A DNA stretch of 64,000 bases from assembly GCF_001612785.1 (NCBI RefSeq), contig NZ_BDBC01000059.1, forward strand, positions 1 to 64,000, read 5' to 3'. The notes under the pieces were generated by a model. The model worked only from the letters and a program-made list of their open reading frames with translations. It was not told where the DNA came from and made no database searches. Positions within the stretch are counted from its first letter, which is position 1, and each line of letters opens with the position of its first letter. This document shows, piece by piece, positions 37,003-45,421 of this stretch. Both the position numbers and the translations under genes were made by a program. The stretch comes from Nocardia beijingensis NBRC 16342 (GTDB lineage Bacteria; Actinomycetota; Actinomycetes; Mycobacteriales; Mycobacteriaceae).

Positions 37003-37865
37003 TGGCGACCATCGACGCCGCGGTGCTGCGCCGCTTCGGTCGCGGCCGCTCCGCGACGGAACCGGTGCTGGCGAAGCGCAAGCCGACCCGGCCGCGCCTC
37101 GGTCCGGGCCGTCCCATCCCGTTCGGCGTCGCGGTGGGACCGCTGTTACTGATCGTCGCCTGGGTGGCCGGATCGGCCACCGGCACACTGGACCCCGAGA
37201 CACTGCCCGCGCCGTGGACGGTCGCCGAGACCGCCGGTGATCTGCTCGCCGACGGCCGTTTGCAGAGCAATCTGCTGACCTCGGTGCAGCGCGCCGCGAT
37301 CGGACTCGGTCTCGGCGTCGCGATCGGGCTGGTGCTTGCGTTGCTGGCCGGGCTGAGCCGGGTCGGTGAAGCGCTGGTGGACGGGCCGATCCAGATCAAG
37401 CGCGCCATTCCGACGCTCGCGCTGATCCCGCTGTTCATCGTGTGGTTCGGCATCGGCGAGGAGATGAAACTGGTGGTGATCACCACCAGCGTGGCGATCC
37501 CGATCTACCTGAACACGCACGCGCATCTGCGCAGCGTCGACGCCAGATACGTGGAACTCGCCCAGACCGTCGGTCTGTCGCGGTGGGGATTCATCCGCCG
37601 GATCGCGTTGCCGGGATCGCTGCCCGGTTTCTTCACCGGCCTGCGGCTGGCCGTCACCATCTCGTGGCTGGCCCTGGTCGTGGTGGAACAGGTCAACGCC
37701 ACCAGCGGGATCGGTTACCTGATGACGCAGGCCCGCACCTACGGCCAGATCGACATCATCGTGGTCGGCCTGGTGATCTACGGCCTGCTCGGCCTGTTCG
37801 GCGACCTGCTGGTGCGCGCGGCGGAAAGGAGGGCGCTGTCATGGCGGCAGACGCTCGGGGACTGA
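37002..37865 (+). CDS. ABC transporter permease, SsuC-like
   Basis: A 287-residue BPD_transp_1 permease with six predicted membrane helices. The EAA loop that contacts the ATPase reads ELAQTVGLSRWGFIRRIALPGSLPGFFTGLRL (core YVELAQTVGLSRWGFIRRI). PTLALIPLFIVWFGIGEEMK is typical of the SsuC/TauC group. An unusually long basic N-terminus (residues 1-45, RKPTRPRLGPGRP) precedes helix 1. Its ATG shares one base with the stop codon of the binding-protein gene and its 3' end overlaps the ATPase gene by 25 bases, so expression is tightly coupled. Confidence 0.92.
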   Translation: MATIDAAVLRRFGRGRSATEPVLAKRKPTRPRLGPGRPIPFGVAVGPLLLIVAWVAGSATGTLDPETLPAPWTVAETAGDLLADGRLQSNLLTSVQRAAIGLGLGVAIGLVLALLAGLSRVGEALVDGPIQIKRAIPTLALIPLFIVWFGIGEEMKLVVITTSVAIPIYLNTHAHLRSVDARYVELAQTVGLSRWGFIRRIALPGSLPGFFTGLRLAVTISWLALVVVEQVNATSGIGYLMTQARTYGQIDIIVVGLVIYGLLGLFGDLLVRAAERRALSWRQTLGD

Positions 37866-38593
37866 ACGTCGTCCGCGCCCGGCGGCTGCGCCGTGGCTTC
37901 GGCGACCGGGTCGTGCTGCGCGATCTCGACATCGACATCGCTCGCGGCGAGTTCGTCGCGTTGCTCGGCCGCAGCGGCTCCGGCAAGAGCACGCTGCTGC
38001 GCGCGCTGGCCGAATTGGATTACGACGTGCCGGGTTCCGGCGAGTTGAGCGTGCCCACCGAGCGCTCCGTGGTGTTCCAGGATTCCCGGTTGCTGCCCTG
38101 GGTGCGGGTGCTCGACAACGTGACCCTCGGCCTCGGCGGTCCGGACGCGGCCGGTCGCGGTCGCGCGGCGCTGGCCGAGGTCGGGCTCGCGGGCCGGGAG
38201 AAAGCGTGGCCCAAGGAGCTCTCCGGCGGCGAGCAGCAGCGCGTCGCGCTGGCGCGTTCGCTGGTGCGCGAACCCGAATTGCTGCTCGCGGACGAACCGT
38301 TCGGCGCGCTGGACGCGCTGACCCGGATCAAGATGCACGCACTGCTGCAGGACCTGTGCGCCAAGCATCGGCCCGCCGTGCTGCTGGTCACCCACGACGT
38401 GGACGAGGCGGTGCTGCTGGCCGACCGTGTCCTGGTGCTCGACCAAGGGCGCATCGCGGTGGACCAGCGCATCGACCTGGAACGTCCACGCGGCCACGGT
38501 GATCCCGCCTTCCTGCGGCACCGATCCCTGCTGCTGGCCAGCCTGGGCGTCGACATCGCCGACACGCCCACCGACGAGAAGAAAGCCTCATGA
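37841..38593 (+). CDS. ABC transporter ATPase, SsuB-like
   Basis: A 250-residue ABC ATPase energising the transporter. Walker A is GRSGSGKST, the Q loop lies in VVFQDSRLLPW, the signature is LSGGEQQRVALARSL, Walker B is LLLADEPFGALDA and the switch histidine is in VTHDVDEAVLLADR; FQDSRLLPW and THDVDEA are typical of the nitrate/sulfonate/taurine group. AAAGGAGGG precedes the ATG at 37841. It overlaps the permease by 25 bases and the next gene by four (ATGA). Confidence 0.94.
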   Translation: MAADARGLNVVRARRLRRGFGDRVVLRDLDIDIARGEFVALLGRSGSGKSTLLRALAELDYDVPGSGELSVPTERSVVFQDSRLLPWVRVLDNVTLGLGGPDAAGRGRAALAEVGLAGREKAWPKELSGGEQQRVALARSLVREPELLLADEPFGALDALTRIKMHALLQDLCAKHRPAVLLVTHDVDEAVLLADRVLVLDQGRIAVDQRIDLERPRGHGDPAFLRHRSLLLASLGVDIADTPTDEKKAS

Positions 38594-39939
38594 CCGCACC
38601 GCGCCAACTCAGCCTCAACGCCTTCATCTATCCCTCCGGCCACCACGAGGCGGCCTGGCGGCATCCGTGGAGCAGCCCGGACCGGATCTACGACGTCGCC
38701 TACTACCAGGAGATCGGACGCACCGCCGAGGCGGCGAAACTGGACGCGGTGTTCTTCGCCGACGGGCCGGCCCTGCGCACCGACGTCAAGCACAACGCGG
38801 CCTCCGGCCTGGAGCCGATCACCCTGCTCACCGCGATCGCCACGGCCACGACGCATCTCGGCCTCATCGCCACCGCGTCGACCACGTACTACGAGCCCTA
38901 CAACCTGGCCAGGCTGTTCTCCACGCTGGACCACATCTCCGGCGGCAGGGCGGGCTGGAACATCGTCACCACCGGCACCGATCTCGCCGCGGCCAACTTC
39001 GGTCTGGACAAGCATCCCGTCCACGCCGAACGGTACGCCCGCGCCAGGGAATTCGTCGACGCCGTGGTCGCGCTGTGGGACAGCTGGGAGGACGACGCGA
39101 TCGTCCTGGACCGGAACTCCGGCGTGTACGCCGACCCGGAGAAGATCCACCAGATCGACTTCGCGGGCGAACACCTGCGGGTGCGCGGGCCGTTCACCGC
39201 GCCGCGCACCCCGCAGGGCCACCCGGTGCTGGTGCAGGCGGGCGCGTCGAACGACGGGCGCGCGTTCGCGGGCAAGTACGCCGAGGCGATCTTCACCGCC
39301 CACCAGCGGCTCAGCGACGCCCAGGCGTTCTACGCCGACATCAAGGAGCGGGCCCGCGGCTTCGGGCGCGACCCCGAGCACGTCAAGATCCTGCCCGGGA
39401 TCAGCCCGTTCATCGCCGACACCGAGGCGGCGGCGAAGAAGTTGGAGCAGGAGTTCAACGAGCTCACCGTGCCGGAATACGGCCTGGCGCAGCTCGAGGG
39501 CATCGTCGGGATCAGCCTGCGGCACCTGCCGCTGGACGAGCCGATCCCGGTCGAATTGTTCGACGCCGCGGGCGATGTCACCGACAACGGGCAGAGCCGC
39601 TTGCAGGTCGTGGCGGGCATCGTGCAGCGCGAACGGCCGACCGTGCGCGGTCTGCTGCACCGCCTCGCCGGTGCGCGCGGCCACCGGGTGTTCGCCGGAA
39701 CGCCGGAGCAGGTCGCCGACACCATCGAGGAATGGTTCCGCAACGGCGCCGCCGACGGGTTCAACGTGATGCCCCCGTACTACCCGGGCGGACTGGAGAT
39801 CTTCGCCGAGACGGTCGTGCCGATCCTGCAGGAGCGCGGCCTGTTCCGCACCGAGTACACCGGCACCACCCTGCGCGACCACTTCGGCCTGCCCCGCCCC
39901 GAAAGCCGCTTCGCACGGCAGCCCGCGCTGGCCCGGTGA
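38590..39939 (+). CDS. Flavin-dependent monooxygenase, NtaA/SnaA/DszA-type
   Basis: A 449-residue LLM-class flavin monooxygenase of the nitrilotriacetate/DszA/SfnG group, which uses reduced FMN from a separate reductase and oxygen. Family features: SLNAFIYPSGHHEAAWRHP at the start, YYQEIGRTAEAAKLDAVFFAD, STLDHISGGRAGWNIVTT and HPVLVQAGASNDGRAFAGKYAEAIFT (as LVQAGAS). It closes the sulfonate-type ABC operon with an ATGA overlap, so it probably oxidises the imported compound to release sulfite. No flavin reductase gene lies in the window, so one must be supplied from elsewhere. The exact substrate is unknown. Confidence 0.92.
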   Translation: MTAPRQLSLNAFIYPSGHHEAAWRHPWSSPDRIYDVAYYQEIGRTAEAAKLDAVFFADGPALRTDVKHNAASGLEPITLLTAIATATTHLGLIATASTTYYEPYNLARLFSTLDHISGGRAGWNIVTTGTDLAAANFGLDKHPVHAERYARAREFVDAVVALWDSWEDDAIVLDRNSGVYADPEKIHQIDFAGEHLRVRGPFTAPRTPQGHPVLVQAGASNDGRAFAGKYAEAIFTAHQRLSDAQAFYADIKERARGFGRDPEHVKILPGISPFIADTEAAAKKLEQEFNELTVPEYGLAQLEGIVGISLRHLPLDEPIPVELFDAAGDVTDNGQSRLQVVAGIVQRERPTVRGLLHRLAGARGHRVFAGTPEQVADTIEEWFRNGAADGFNVMPPYYPGGLEIFAETVVPILQERGLFRTEYTGTTLRDHFGLPRPESRFARQPALAR

Positions 39940-40023
39940 GCGGCGGCGACGGAAGCGACTGTCCCACCCGGTCACCGGCGCGTCGGGCGGTCCGCCACGG
40001 GGCGGCGTCCGGGCGCGCGATCG

Positions 40024-40058
40024 GTCGGCCCCGCGCATCTGTCGCGGGGTCGGCCGAC
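40024..40058 (+). terminator. Possible terminator of the sulfur operon
   Basis: GTCGG plus CCCCGCG (40024-40035) can pair with CGCGGGG plus CCGAC (40043-40058), a 12-bp stem with a four-base bulge and a seven-base loop. It lies 85 bases after the last stop of the operon. There is no T-run, so the call rests on position and stem only. Confidence 0.4.
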
Positions 40059-40200
40059 GCTGTGCCCAATTCGCGGGCGGGGCGTGTGAAGTCGGTTGCG
40101 CGTGCGAGTTTCGCTGGAAGTCGCGACAGGCAATCGCCGCGGGGGGTCTCGCCTCGGGCAGCGTCTTCGGGCTGCTGGTGAGCGAGGAGAGGGCGGCGTC

Positions 40201-41445
40201 GTGGCGTCGAGCGGTGGTGCGATGAGCGAGCGGTCCGGCACGGTCGGTGAAGTCGCTGCGGTGCGGTTGCGGTCGCTGACCTGGACCGTGTTCGTGCCGA
40301 TGGTGGTGTACGGCATCGGCTCCGGCGCGGCCGCGCCGATGTACGCGCTGCGCGCGCTCGATCTGGGGGCATCGGCCGGGCTGGCCGGCGTCGTCGTCGC
40401 GCTGTCCGGACTGGGCATGGTGCTCACCGACCTGCCCGCCGGGCAGGTGGTCGCCAGGATCGGCGAACGCGGCGCGCTGGCGCTCGGCTCGGTGCTCGGG
40501 GCGATCGGCGTGCTCGCGGCGATCGTCGCGCCGAATGTCGGCATGCTCGCGCTGGGCATGCTGCTCAACGGCGCGGCAAGCGCGGTGTGGGGCTTGGCTC
40601 GCCAGTCCTATCTGGTGGCCGTGGTGCCCGCGAACGACCTCGGGCGCGCGATGTCGACGCTGGCCGGTTCCATGCGGCTGGGGTTCTTCTGCGGACCGTT
40701 CCTCGGTGCGGCCGTGGTGCATTCGCTCGGTCCCAACGGCGCGCTGTGGTTGCAGCTGGCGGCCACGGTGGTGTCCGGCGCGGCCATGGCGGCGATCCGA
40801 TCGCCGGAGGCAGCGGGCGGAGCGGGCGCCGGGCACGCGCTGACGGCGATCGTGGTCGAGCACCGCAGGACCCTCGGCACGCTCGGGCTGGCCGCGCTGC
40901 TGGTCGGCGCCGCGCGGGCGGCGCGGCTGGCGCTGCTGCCGTTGTGGGCGGCGCAGATCGGAGTGAGCGCCTCGACCACGAGTCTGGTGTTCGGCGTTGC
41001 GGGCGCGGTGGACGTGCTGATGTCCTATCCGGCGGGGGTGTGGTTGGATCGCTACGGCAGGCGGGCGACCGGTGTGCCGTCGATGGTCCTGTTCGCCGCC
41101 GGTTTCGGCGTGTTGCCGTTCACCTCCTCGGTGTTCGGTCTCGGGTGCGCCGCCGTGCTGCTCGGGTTGGCCAACGGGCTGAGCAACGGGCTGATCATGA
41201 CGGTCGGCGCGGACGTCGCGCCCGACGGGCAGCGGGCGGAGTTCCTCGGCGCTTGGCGGCTCACCCACGACATCGGCATGTTCGCCGGGCCGGTGGCGGT
41301 CGGGGCGATCAGCGCCGTCACCGTGCTGGGCGGAGCGGCCGTCGCGCTCGCGCTCACCGCCGCGGCGGGCGCGTACACCATGCACCGCTGGTTTCCCGGG
41401 GTGGTCGTGCCGCCGGCACGGCAGCCGTCCGCCGAGACCGGGTAG
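40201..41445 (+). CDS. MFS transporter
   Basis: A 414-residue major facilitator with twelve hydrophobic segments. The first loop motif is LPAGQVVARIGERGALALG and the sixth-helix region has GAARAARLALLPLWAAQIG; the second half repeats the loop as YPAGVWLDRYGRRATGVPS. The GTG at 40201 follows GGAGAG and is preferred; an ATG at 40222 (MSERSGTVGE) is also possible. It lies 261 bases past the sulfur operon and probably has its own promoter. The substrate cannot be inferred. Confidence 0.85.
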   Translation: MASSGGAMSERSGTVGEVAAVRLRSLTWTVFVPMVVYGIGSGAAAPMYALRALDLGASAGLAGVVVALSGLGMVLTDLPAGQVVARIGERGALALGSVLGAIGVLAAIVAPNVGMLALGMLLNGAASAVWGLARQSYLVAVVPANDLGRAMSTLAGSMRLGFFCGPFLGAAVVHSLGPNGALWLQLAATVVSGAAMAAIRSPEAAGGAGAGHALTAIVVEHRRTLGTLGLAALLVGAARAARLALLPLWAAQIGVSASTTSLVFGVAGAVDVLMSYPAGVWLDRYGRRATGVPSMVLFAAGFGVLPFTSSVFGLGCAAVLLGLANGLSNGLIMTVGADVAPDGQRAEFLGAWRLTHDIGMFAGPVAVGAISAVTVLGGAAVALALTAAAGAYTMHRWFPGVVVPPARQPSAETG

Positions 41446-41540
41446 CCCCTCGCCGCCACCGCGCGGGATATGGGGACTTCCACTGGTGGCGGGTGTCGCT
41501 GGGACGTTGTCACCGGTGCGCGTCGGTATGGTGCTGCGCC

Positions 41541-42683
41541 ATGCCCATCTCCTTCCTTCGGCGAGCCGTTCCGGTCGCGGCCTCGATCAGCATGTGCGTC
41601 GCGGTCACGCTCGCGGTGGCGCCCGCGGCAGCGGAAAGCCCGGCGACCGGGCAACTGAGTGCGATCGAACTGCTCGATCCGGCGTGGACGTTCCCCGAGG
41701 CCATGGCGTCGTTCGGGATCGGCTACACCACGACCGATCAGCACGGAGCCGTCGCGCAGGCCTCCGGTGCGCTCTATCTGCCAAAGGGCCTGCCGCCGGA
41801 GGGCGGATGGCCGCTGGTGGTGTGGGCACACGGCACCGCGGGCATCGGCGACGCCTGCGCGCCGTCGCGCCGCCCGCAGTCCGAGCGGAACACCACCTAC
41901 TTCGATCAGATCCTGGACCACGGTTACGCGGTGCTGGCTCCCGACTATCAGGGGCTCGGCACCAGCGGGCAGTTCAGCTACTACAACGCGAATGTCGAGG
42001 GGATGTCGATCGTCGACGCGGTCGCGGCGATGCGCGCGACTCCGATTCCGCTGTCGCGCAGATGGGTCGTCGTCGGCCAGTCGGAAGGAGCGCACGCGGC
42101 GATGAGCGCTGCGGCCCTGTACGCCGAGAAAGGCGGTTCCGCGCCCGGTTTGAGCGGAGTAGTGGTCACCGGACTGCGCACCGACCCCAGTAAGAGCCTG
42201 CCGGAGATGTTCCGGCGCGACTCGACCGGCTCGAAGAACCAGATCGCCTACGCGGCGTACTACCTGGCTTCGCTGGAGGAACTGAACCCCGGCAGTGTCA
42301 CCCCGTACCTGTCGGATTTCGGCAAGGAATTCGTGGAAAAGGCGGCCCACGAATGCTTGTCGCGCCTGGTCGAGCGCGCCGAGGGCCGCAGGCCGTCGGC
42401 GCTTGTCGCCGATCCCGATCGGCCGACGCCCACCTTCGCCGAGGACATCGCCGCCTTGACGAGATATCCGGAAGACCGGTTCACCAGCGATCTCAGGATC
42501 GGCTACGGCACGGCCGACATCGATGTGCCGCCCACCGACACCGAGGGCTACGGGGAGAAGTTGCGACAGCTCAACCCGGGAGTACAAGTGATGGTCCAGA
42601 GCTACCCCGGCCAGGACCACAGCGGTGCGTTCTTGGCATCGCTTCCGGACACATTGGCTTTCCTGAACACGCACCTGCGCTGA
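41541..42683 (+). CDS. Secreted lipase, LIP family
   Basis: A 380-residue exported alpha/beta hydrolase of the secretory-lipase (LIP) family, similar in type to Rv1592c. A signal peptide (RRAVPVAASISMCVAVTLAVAPAAAES) is cleaved probably near residue 31. The nucleophile is in VVVGQSEGAHAAMSAA, preceded by PLVVWAHGTAGIGDACAPS and VLAPDYQGLGTSG. The late histidine is in YPGQDHSGAF and the acid in GYGTADIDVPP. The ATG at 41541 is used because the signal peptide begins there. It lies 70 bases from the convergent bioQ gene. It likely acts on lipid esters outside the cell. Confidence 0.88.
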   Translation: MPISFLRRAVPVAASISMCVAVTLAVAPAAAESPATGQLSAIELLDPAWTFPEAMASFGIGYTTTDQHGAVAQASGALYLPKGLPPEGGWPLVVWAHGTAGIGDACAPSRRPQSERNTTYFDQILDHGYAVLAPDYQGLGTSGQFSYYNANVEGMSIVDAVAAMRATPIPLSRRWVVVGQSEGAHAAMSAAALYAEKGGSAPGLSGVVVTGLRTDPSKSLPEMFRRDSTGSKNQIAYAAYYLASLEELNPGSVTPYLSDFGKEFVEKAAHECLSRLVERAEGRRPSALVADPDRPTPTFAEDIAALTRYPEDRFTSDLRIGYGTADIDVPPTDTEGYGEKLRQLNPGVQVMVQSYPGQDHSGAFLASLPDTLAFLNTHLR

Positions 42684-42753
42684 ATCCTCGGCGCGCCGCC
42701 GGAAACCAGGCCGCTACACCGACCGCGGAACCCTCATGCCGGCGCGTCGGACG

Positions 42754-43338
42754 TCAGCGGACGCGAGTGCCGAGCAGGTGCCGCACACCCGCCACGAACA
42801 ATTGCAGGCCGAAGTCGAAACGCGCGGTGGCGTCGGTGGTCTCCTCCAGCGGCGACGCGCCCTCGGGCAGGGCGCCCGCCGAGTCCATCTGCATCCTGGA
42901 CTGCTCGTCCACGGTCTCGCCGAGGACGTAGTACAGCAGCGTGAACGCCGCGAGTTCGGCCTCCTGCCGCGGCATGCCCGCGCGAATGGCCGCGCTCACC
43001 AGGCGTTCCCGCCCCTTGCTTGTGGTCAGTCTCGACGCGTAGGTCGCCGAGACCAGTTCGGCGCCGTCGCGATAGGCCAGCAGGCAGTCGCGCAGCCGGT
43101 GGGCCAGCTCGGTGATCTGCCCGGACCACTCCTCGGCCTCGATCGGGTCGTCCATGGGCGCGAGGATCTTGTCCGCAACCGCGCCGAGCAGCGCCTGTTT
43201 GTTCGGGAAGTGCCAGTACAGCGCCCCCGGCTGGACCTGGAGCGAACCGGCCAACCTGCGCATGGTGAGGTCGGCCAGGCCGTATCGGTCCAGAATCGCG
43301 ATGGCGCCGTCGACCACGTCCGCCCGGTGCAGCTGCAC
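42754..43338 (-). CDS. bioQ: TetR-family biotin regulator BioQ
   Basis: A 194-residue TetR-family repressor, divergent from bioB. The N-terminal HTH is DVVDGAIAILDRYGLADLTMRRLAGSLQVQPGALYWHFPNK (core GLADLTMRRLAGSLQVQPGALYWHF is split here: LTMRRLAGSLQ and PGALYWHFPNK). The C-terminal domain resembles TetR_C. In corynebacteria and mycobacteria the regulator at this position is BioQ, which binds TGAAC-N3-GTTCA; exactly such sites lie before bioB, bioF and bioA here. It should repress all three transcripts. Whether it senses biotin indirectly, as in its relatives, cannot be told from sequence. Confidence 0.88.
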   Translation of the reverse strand: MQLHRADVVDGAIAILDRYGLADLTMRRLAGSLQVQPGALYWHFPNKQALLGAVADKILAPMDDPIEAEEWSGQITELAHRLRDCLLAYRDGAELVSATYASRLTTSKGRERLVSAAIRAGMPRQEAELAAFTLLYYVLGETVDEQSRMQMDSAGALPEGASPLEETTDATARFDFGLQLFVAGVRHLLGTRVR

Positions 43339-43388
43339 TCGATGCCCTTCCCGTCGTGCTTTGACTCACTCCTGTCGCTACCCTAGCC

Positions 43389-43401
43389 TGAACACCGTTC
43401 A
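43389..43401. promoter_or_regulatory. BioQ operator in the bioQ-bioB divergent promoter
   Basis: TGAACACCGTTCA fits TGAAC-N3-GTTCA. It lies between the bioQ start (43338) and the bioB start (43442), so one bound dimer could control bioB and bioQ itself. TACCCT just upstream may be a -10 element for one of the promoters. Confidence 0.9.
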
Positions 43402-43441
43402 AGTTGCACGGCCACCTCGGCCGGACGAAGGGATTCGTGCA

Positions 43442-44455
43442 GTGACCCAGGCACCCGTAGCCACCGGCATTCTGTCGATCGCCCGCGAGCAGGTGCTCGA
43501 GCGCGGTGAAGGGCTGAATCAGGAGCAGACCCTGGCGGTGCTGCGCCTCGGCGACGACCAGTTGGAGGAGTTGCTCGCCCTGGCGCACGAGGTGCGCATG
43601 AAGTGGTGTGGTCCCGAAGTCGAGGTCGAGGGCATCATCAGCCTCAAGACCGGCGGCTGCCCCGAGGACTGCCACTTCTGCTCGCAGTCGGGCCTGTTCC
43701 AGTCGCCGGTGCGCGCGGCGTGGCTGGACATTCCCAGCCTGGTGGAGGCCGCCAAGCAGACCGCCAAGACCGGCGCGACGGAGTTCTGCATCGTGGCCGC
43801 CGTGCGCGGGCCGGACGAGCGCCTGATGGCCCAGGTGGCCGCGGGCGTCGAGGCGATCCGCAACGAGGTGGACATCCAGGTGGCCTGCTCGCTGGGCATG
43901 CTCACCCAGGAGCAGGTCGACCAGCTGGCCGCCATGGGCGTGCACCGCTACAACCACAACCTGGAGACCTCGCGGTCCTACTTCCCGAACGTGGTGACCA
44001 CGCACACCTGGGAGGAGCGCTGGGACACCCTGCGCATGGTCCGGGAAGCGGACATGGAGGTCTGCTGCGGCGGCATCCTCGGCATGGGCGAGACGCTGGA
44101 GCAACGCGCCGAGTTCGCCGCCAACCTGGCCGAACTCGAGCCCGACGAGGTGCCGCTGAACTTCCTCAACCCGCGTCCGGGCACGCCGTTCGGCGACCTG
44201 GAGGTGCTGCCCGCGTCCGACGCGCTGCGCGCCGTCGCCGCGTTCCGGCTCGCGCTGCCGCGCACCATGCTGCGCTTCGCGGGCGGCCGGGAGATCACCC
44301 TCGGTGACCTCGGCGCCAAACAGGGCATCCTGGGCGGCATCAACGCCGTCATCGTCGGCAACTACCTGACCACCCTCGGCCGCCCGGCCGAACAGGACCT
44401 GGACCTGCTCGGCGAGCTGAAGATGCCGATCAAGGCGCTCAACGAAACGCTCTGA
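43442..44455 (+). CDS. bioB: Biotin synthase
   Basis: BioB, 337 residues, a radical-SAM enzyme that inserts sulfur into dethiobiotin. The SAM-cluster cysteines are C73, C77 and C80 in CPEDCHFC. The sacrificial cluster ligands and catalytic arginine regions follow in FCIVAAVRGP, QVACSLGM and NHNLETSRSYFP, with CCGGILGMGE after them. The GTG at 43442 begins MTQAPVATGIL. In mycobacteria BioB needs the small protein BsaP, whose gene follows at 44489. Expression is expected to be controlled by BioQ through the site at 43389. Confidence 0.97.
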   Translation: MTQAPVATGILSIAREQVLERGEGLNQEQTLAVLRLGDDQLEELLALAHEVRMKWCGPEVEVEGIISLKTGGCPEDCHFCSQSGLFQSPVRAAWLDIPSLVEAAKQTAKTGATEFCIVAAVRGPDERLMAQVAAGVEAIRNEVDIQVACSLGMLTQEQVDQLAAMGVHRYNHNLETSRSYFPNVVTTHTWEERWDTLRMVREADMEVCCGGILGMGETLEQRAEFAANLAELEPDEVPLNFLNPRPGTPFGDLEVLPASDALRAVAAFRLALPRTMLRFAGGREITLGDLGAKQGILGGINAVIVGNYLTTLGRPAEQDLDLLGELKMPIKALNETL

Positions 44456-44488
44456 CCCGGCTCGGTTGCGAGGAAGAGGCAGGCGAGC

Positions 44489-44716
44489 ATGGGTACTGTC
44501 ATGGACATGGACGAGCGCTACAACCCGTTCACCGGCAAGCGAATAGTGCCGGGCCTCGACGACGCGGTACCGGCCGCCGCCGCGCTGGGCTTGGAGCCGC
44601 CGCGCTTCTGCGAGCAGTGCGGGCGCCGCATGATCGTGCAGGTGAGCCCGGACGGCTGGTGGGCAAAGTGCTCCCGGCACGGCGTCATCGACTCCGCCGA
44701 ACTGGAACGCCGCTAG
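44489..44716 (+). CDS. bsaP: Biotin synthase auxiliary protein
   Basis: A 75-residue cysteine-containing protein directly downstream of bioB, matching the place and sequence type of Rv1590, the actinobacterial biotin synthase auxiliary protein. The start is followed by RYNPFTGKRIVPG, and the cysteines are C41 and C44 in FCEQCGRRM and C61 in WWAKCSRHGV. The family protein is reported to bind an iron-sulfur cluster and support BioB turnover; here the three cysteines could be ligands. The ATG at 44489 is used, with ATGs at 44501 and 44507 as shorter alternatives. It overlaps the next gene by one base. Confidence 0.85.
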   Translation: MGTVMDMDERYNPFTGKRIVPGLDDAVPAAAALGLEPPRFCEQCGRRMIVQVSPDGWWAKCSRHGVIDSAELERR

Positions 44717-45354
44717 TGGCGTCGTCTCGGGGTGAGGTGCGGGCGGCGGCGGTGGTCGCGGTCGCCGTGGTGGTGGCGAGCGCGCTCGCGGGTGTCGGCT
44801 GGGGCCTGCTCGCGCCGACCGAGCGGCTGCTCGTGGTCGAGCCTGGTCGTGGGGTCGCGCTGACGGGGGAGAGCGCTCATCAGTTCGACGCGCTGGCGTT
44901 GTTCGTGCTCGTGGGGGCGGTGCTCGGCCTGCTCGGCGCGCTGGCCGTGTGGCGCTGGCGCTCGGCGCGCGGACCGCTGCTGCAACTGGGTCTGCTGGTC
45001 GGTAGCGCTGCGGGCGCGGTGGTGCTGGCCCGGGTGGGGGAGCAGGTGGCCGAGTGGTCGCATCCGCGCCCGCACGACCCGCCGGTCGGCCAGATCGTCA
45101 CATTGCCGATCGAATTGGGCAGCGACCTGGCGCTGATCGTGCAGCCGTTGATCGCGTCGTTGGTCATGCTGTTCCTCGCCGCGCTCAGTACGTCGGAGGA
45201 TCTCGGCAGCGGCCGCCGCACCGCACGGAAGGAGCAAGCCTTCGACACCGGAGGCTCCGACGGTGCGGCTGCGAGCGGGGAAGAGCTGCCCTATCGTGGC
45301 TACGAGCCTGCCGCGGAAGAGTATTCGGTACCCGAATACCGGCAACGGTATTGA
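44716..45354 (+). CDS. DUF2567-type membrane protein
   Basis: A 212-residue membrane protein with four hydrophobic segments (VVAVAVVVASALAGVGWGLL, LALFVLVGAVLGLLGALAVW, LLQLGLLVGSAAGAVVLARV and DLALIVQPLIASLVMLFLAAL) and a polar C-terminal tail ending EEYSVPEYRQRY. It corresponds in place and layout to Rv1591 (DUF2567), which also follows the BsaP gene. The GTG shares its first base with the bsaP stop codon, so translation is coupled. No function is known; its constant position after bioB-bsaP is the only clue. Confidence 0.82.
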   Translation: MASSRGEVRAAAVVAVAVVVASALAGVGWGLLAPTERLLVVEPGRGVALTGESAHQFDALALFVLVGAVLGLLGALAVWRWRSARGPLLQLGLLVGSAAGAVVLARVGEQVAEWSHPRPHDPPVGQIVTLPIELGSDLALIVQPLIASLVMLFLAALSTSEDLGSGRRTARKEQAFDTGGSDGAAASGEELPYRGYEPAAEEYSVPEYRQRY

Positions 45355-45421
45355 CCCGGCGAGTGGTCGCGGGAGGCCGGACCACCGCGGGGTGGCGCGC
45401 AATGCGGGGAAGGAACAGGAC

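Noticed and set aside
38020..41385. A 1121-codon minus-strand open frame
   Set aside because: It is antisense to the ATPase, monooxygenase and MFS genes, with R/H/G-rich composition and no recognisable domain.
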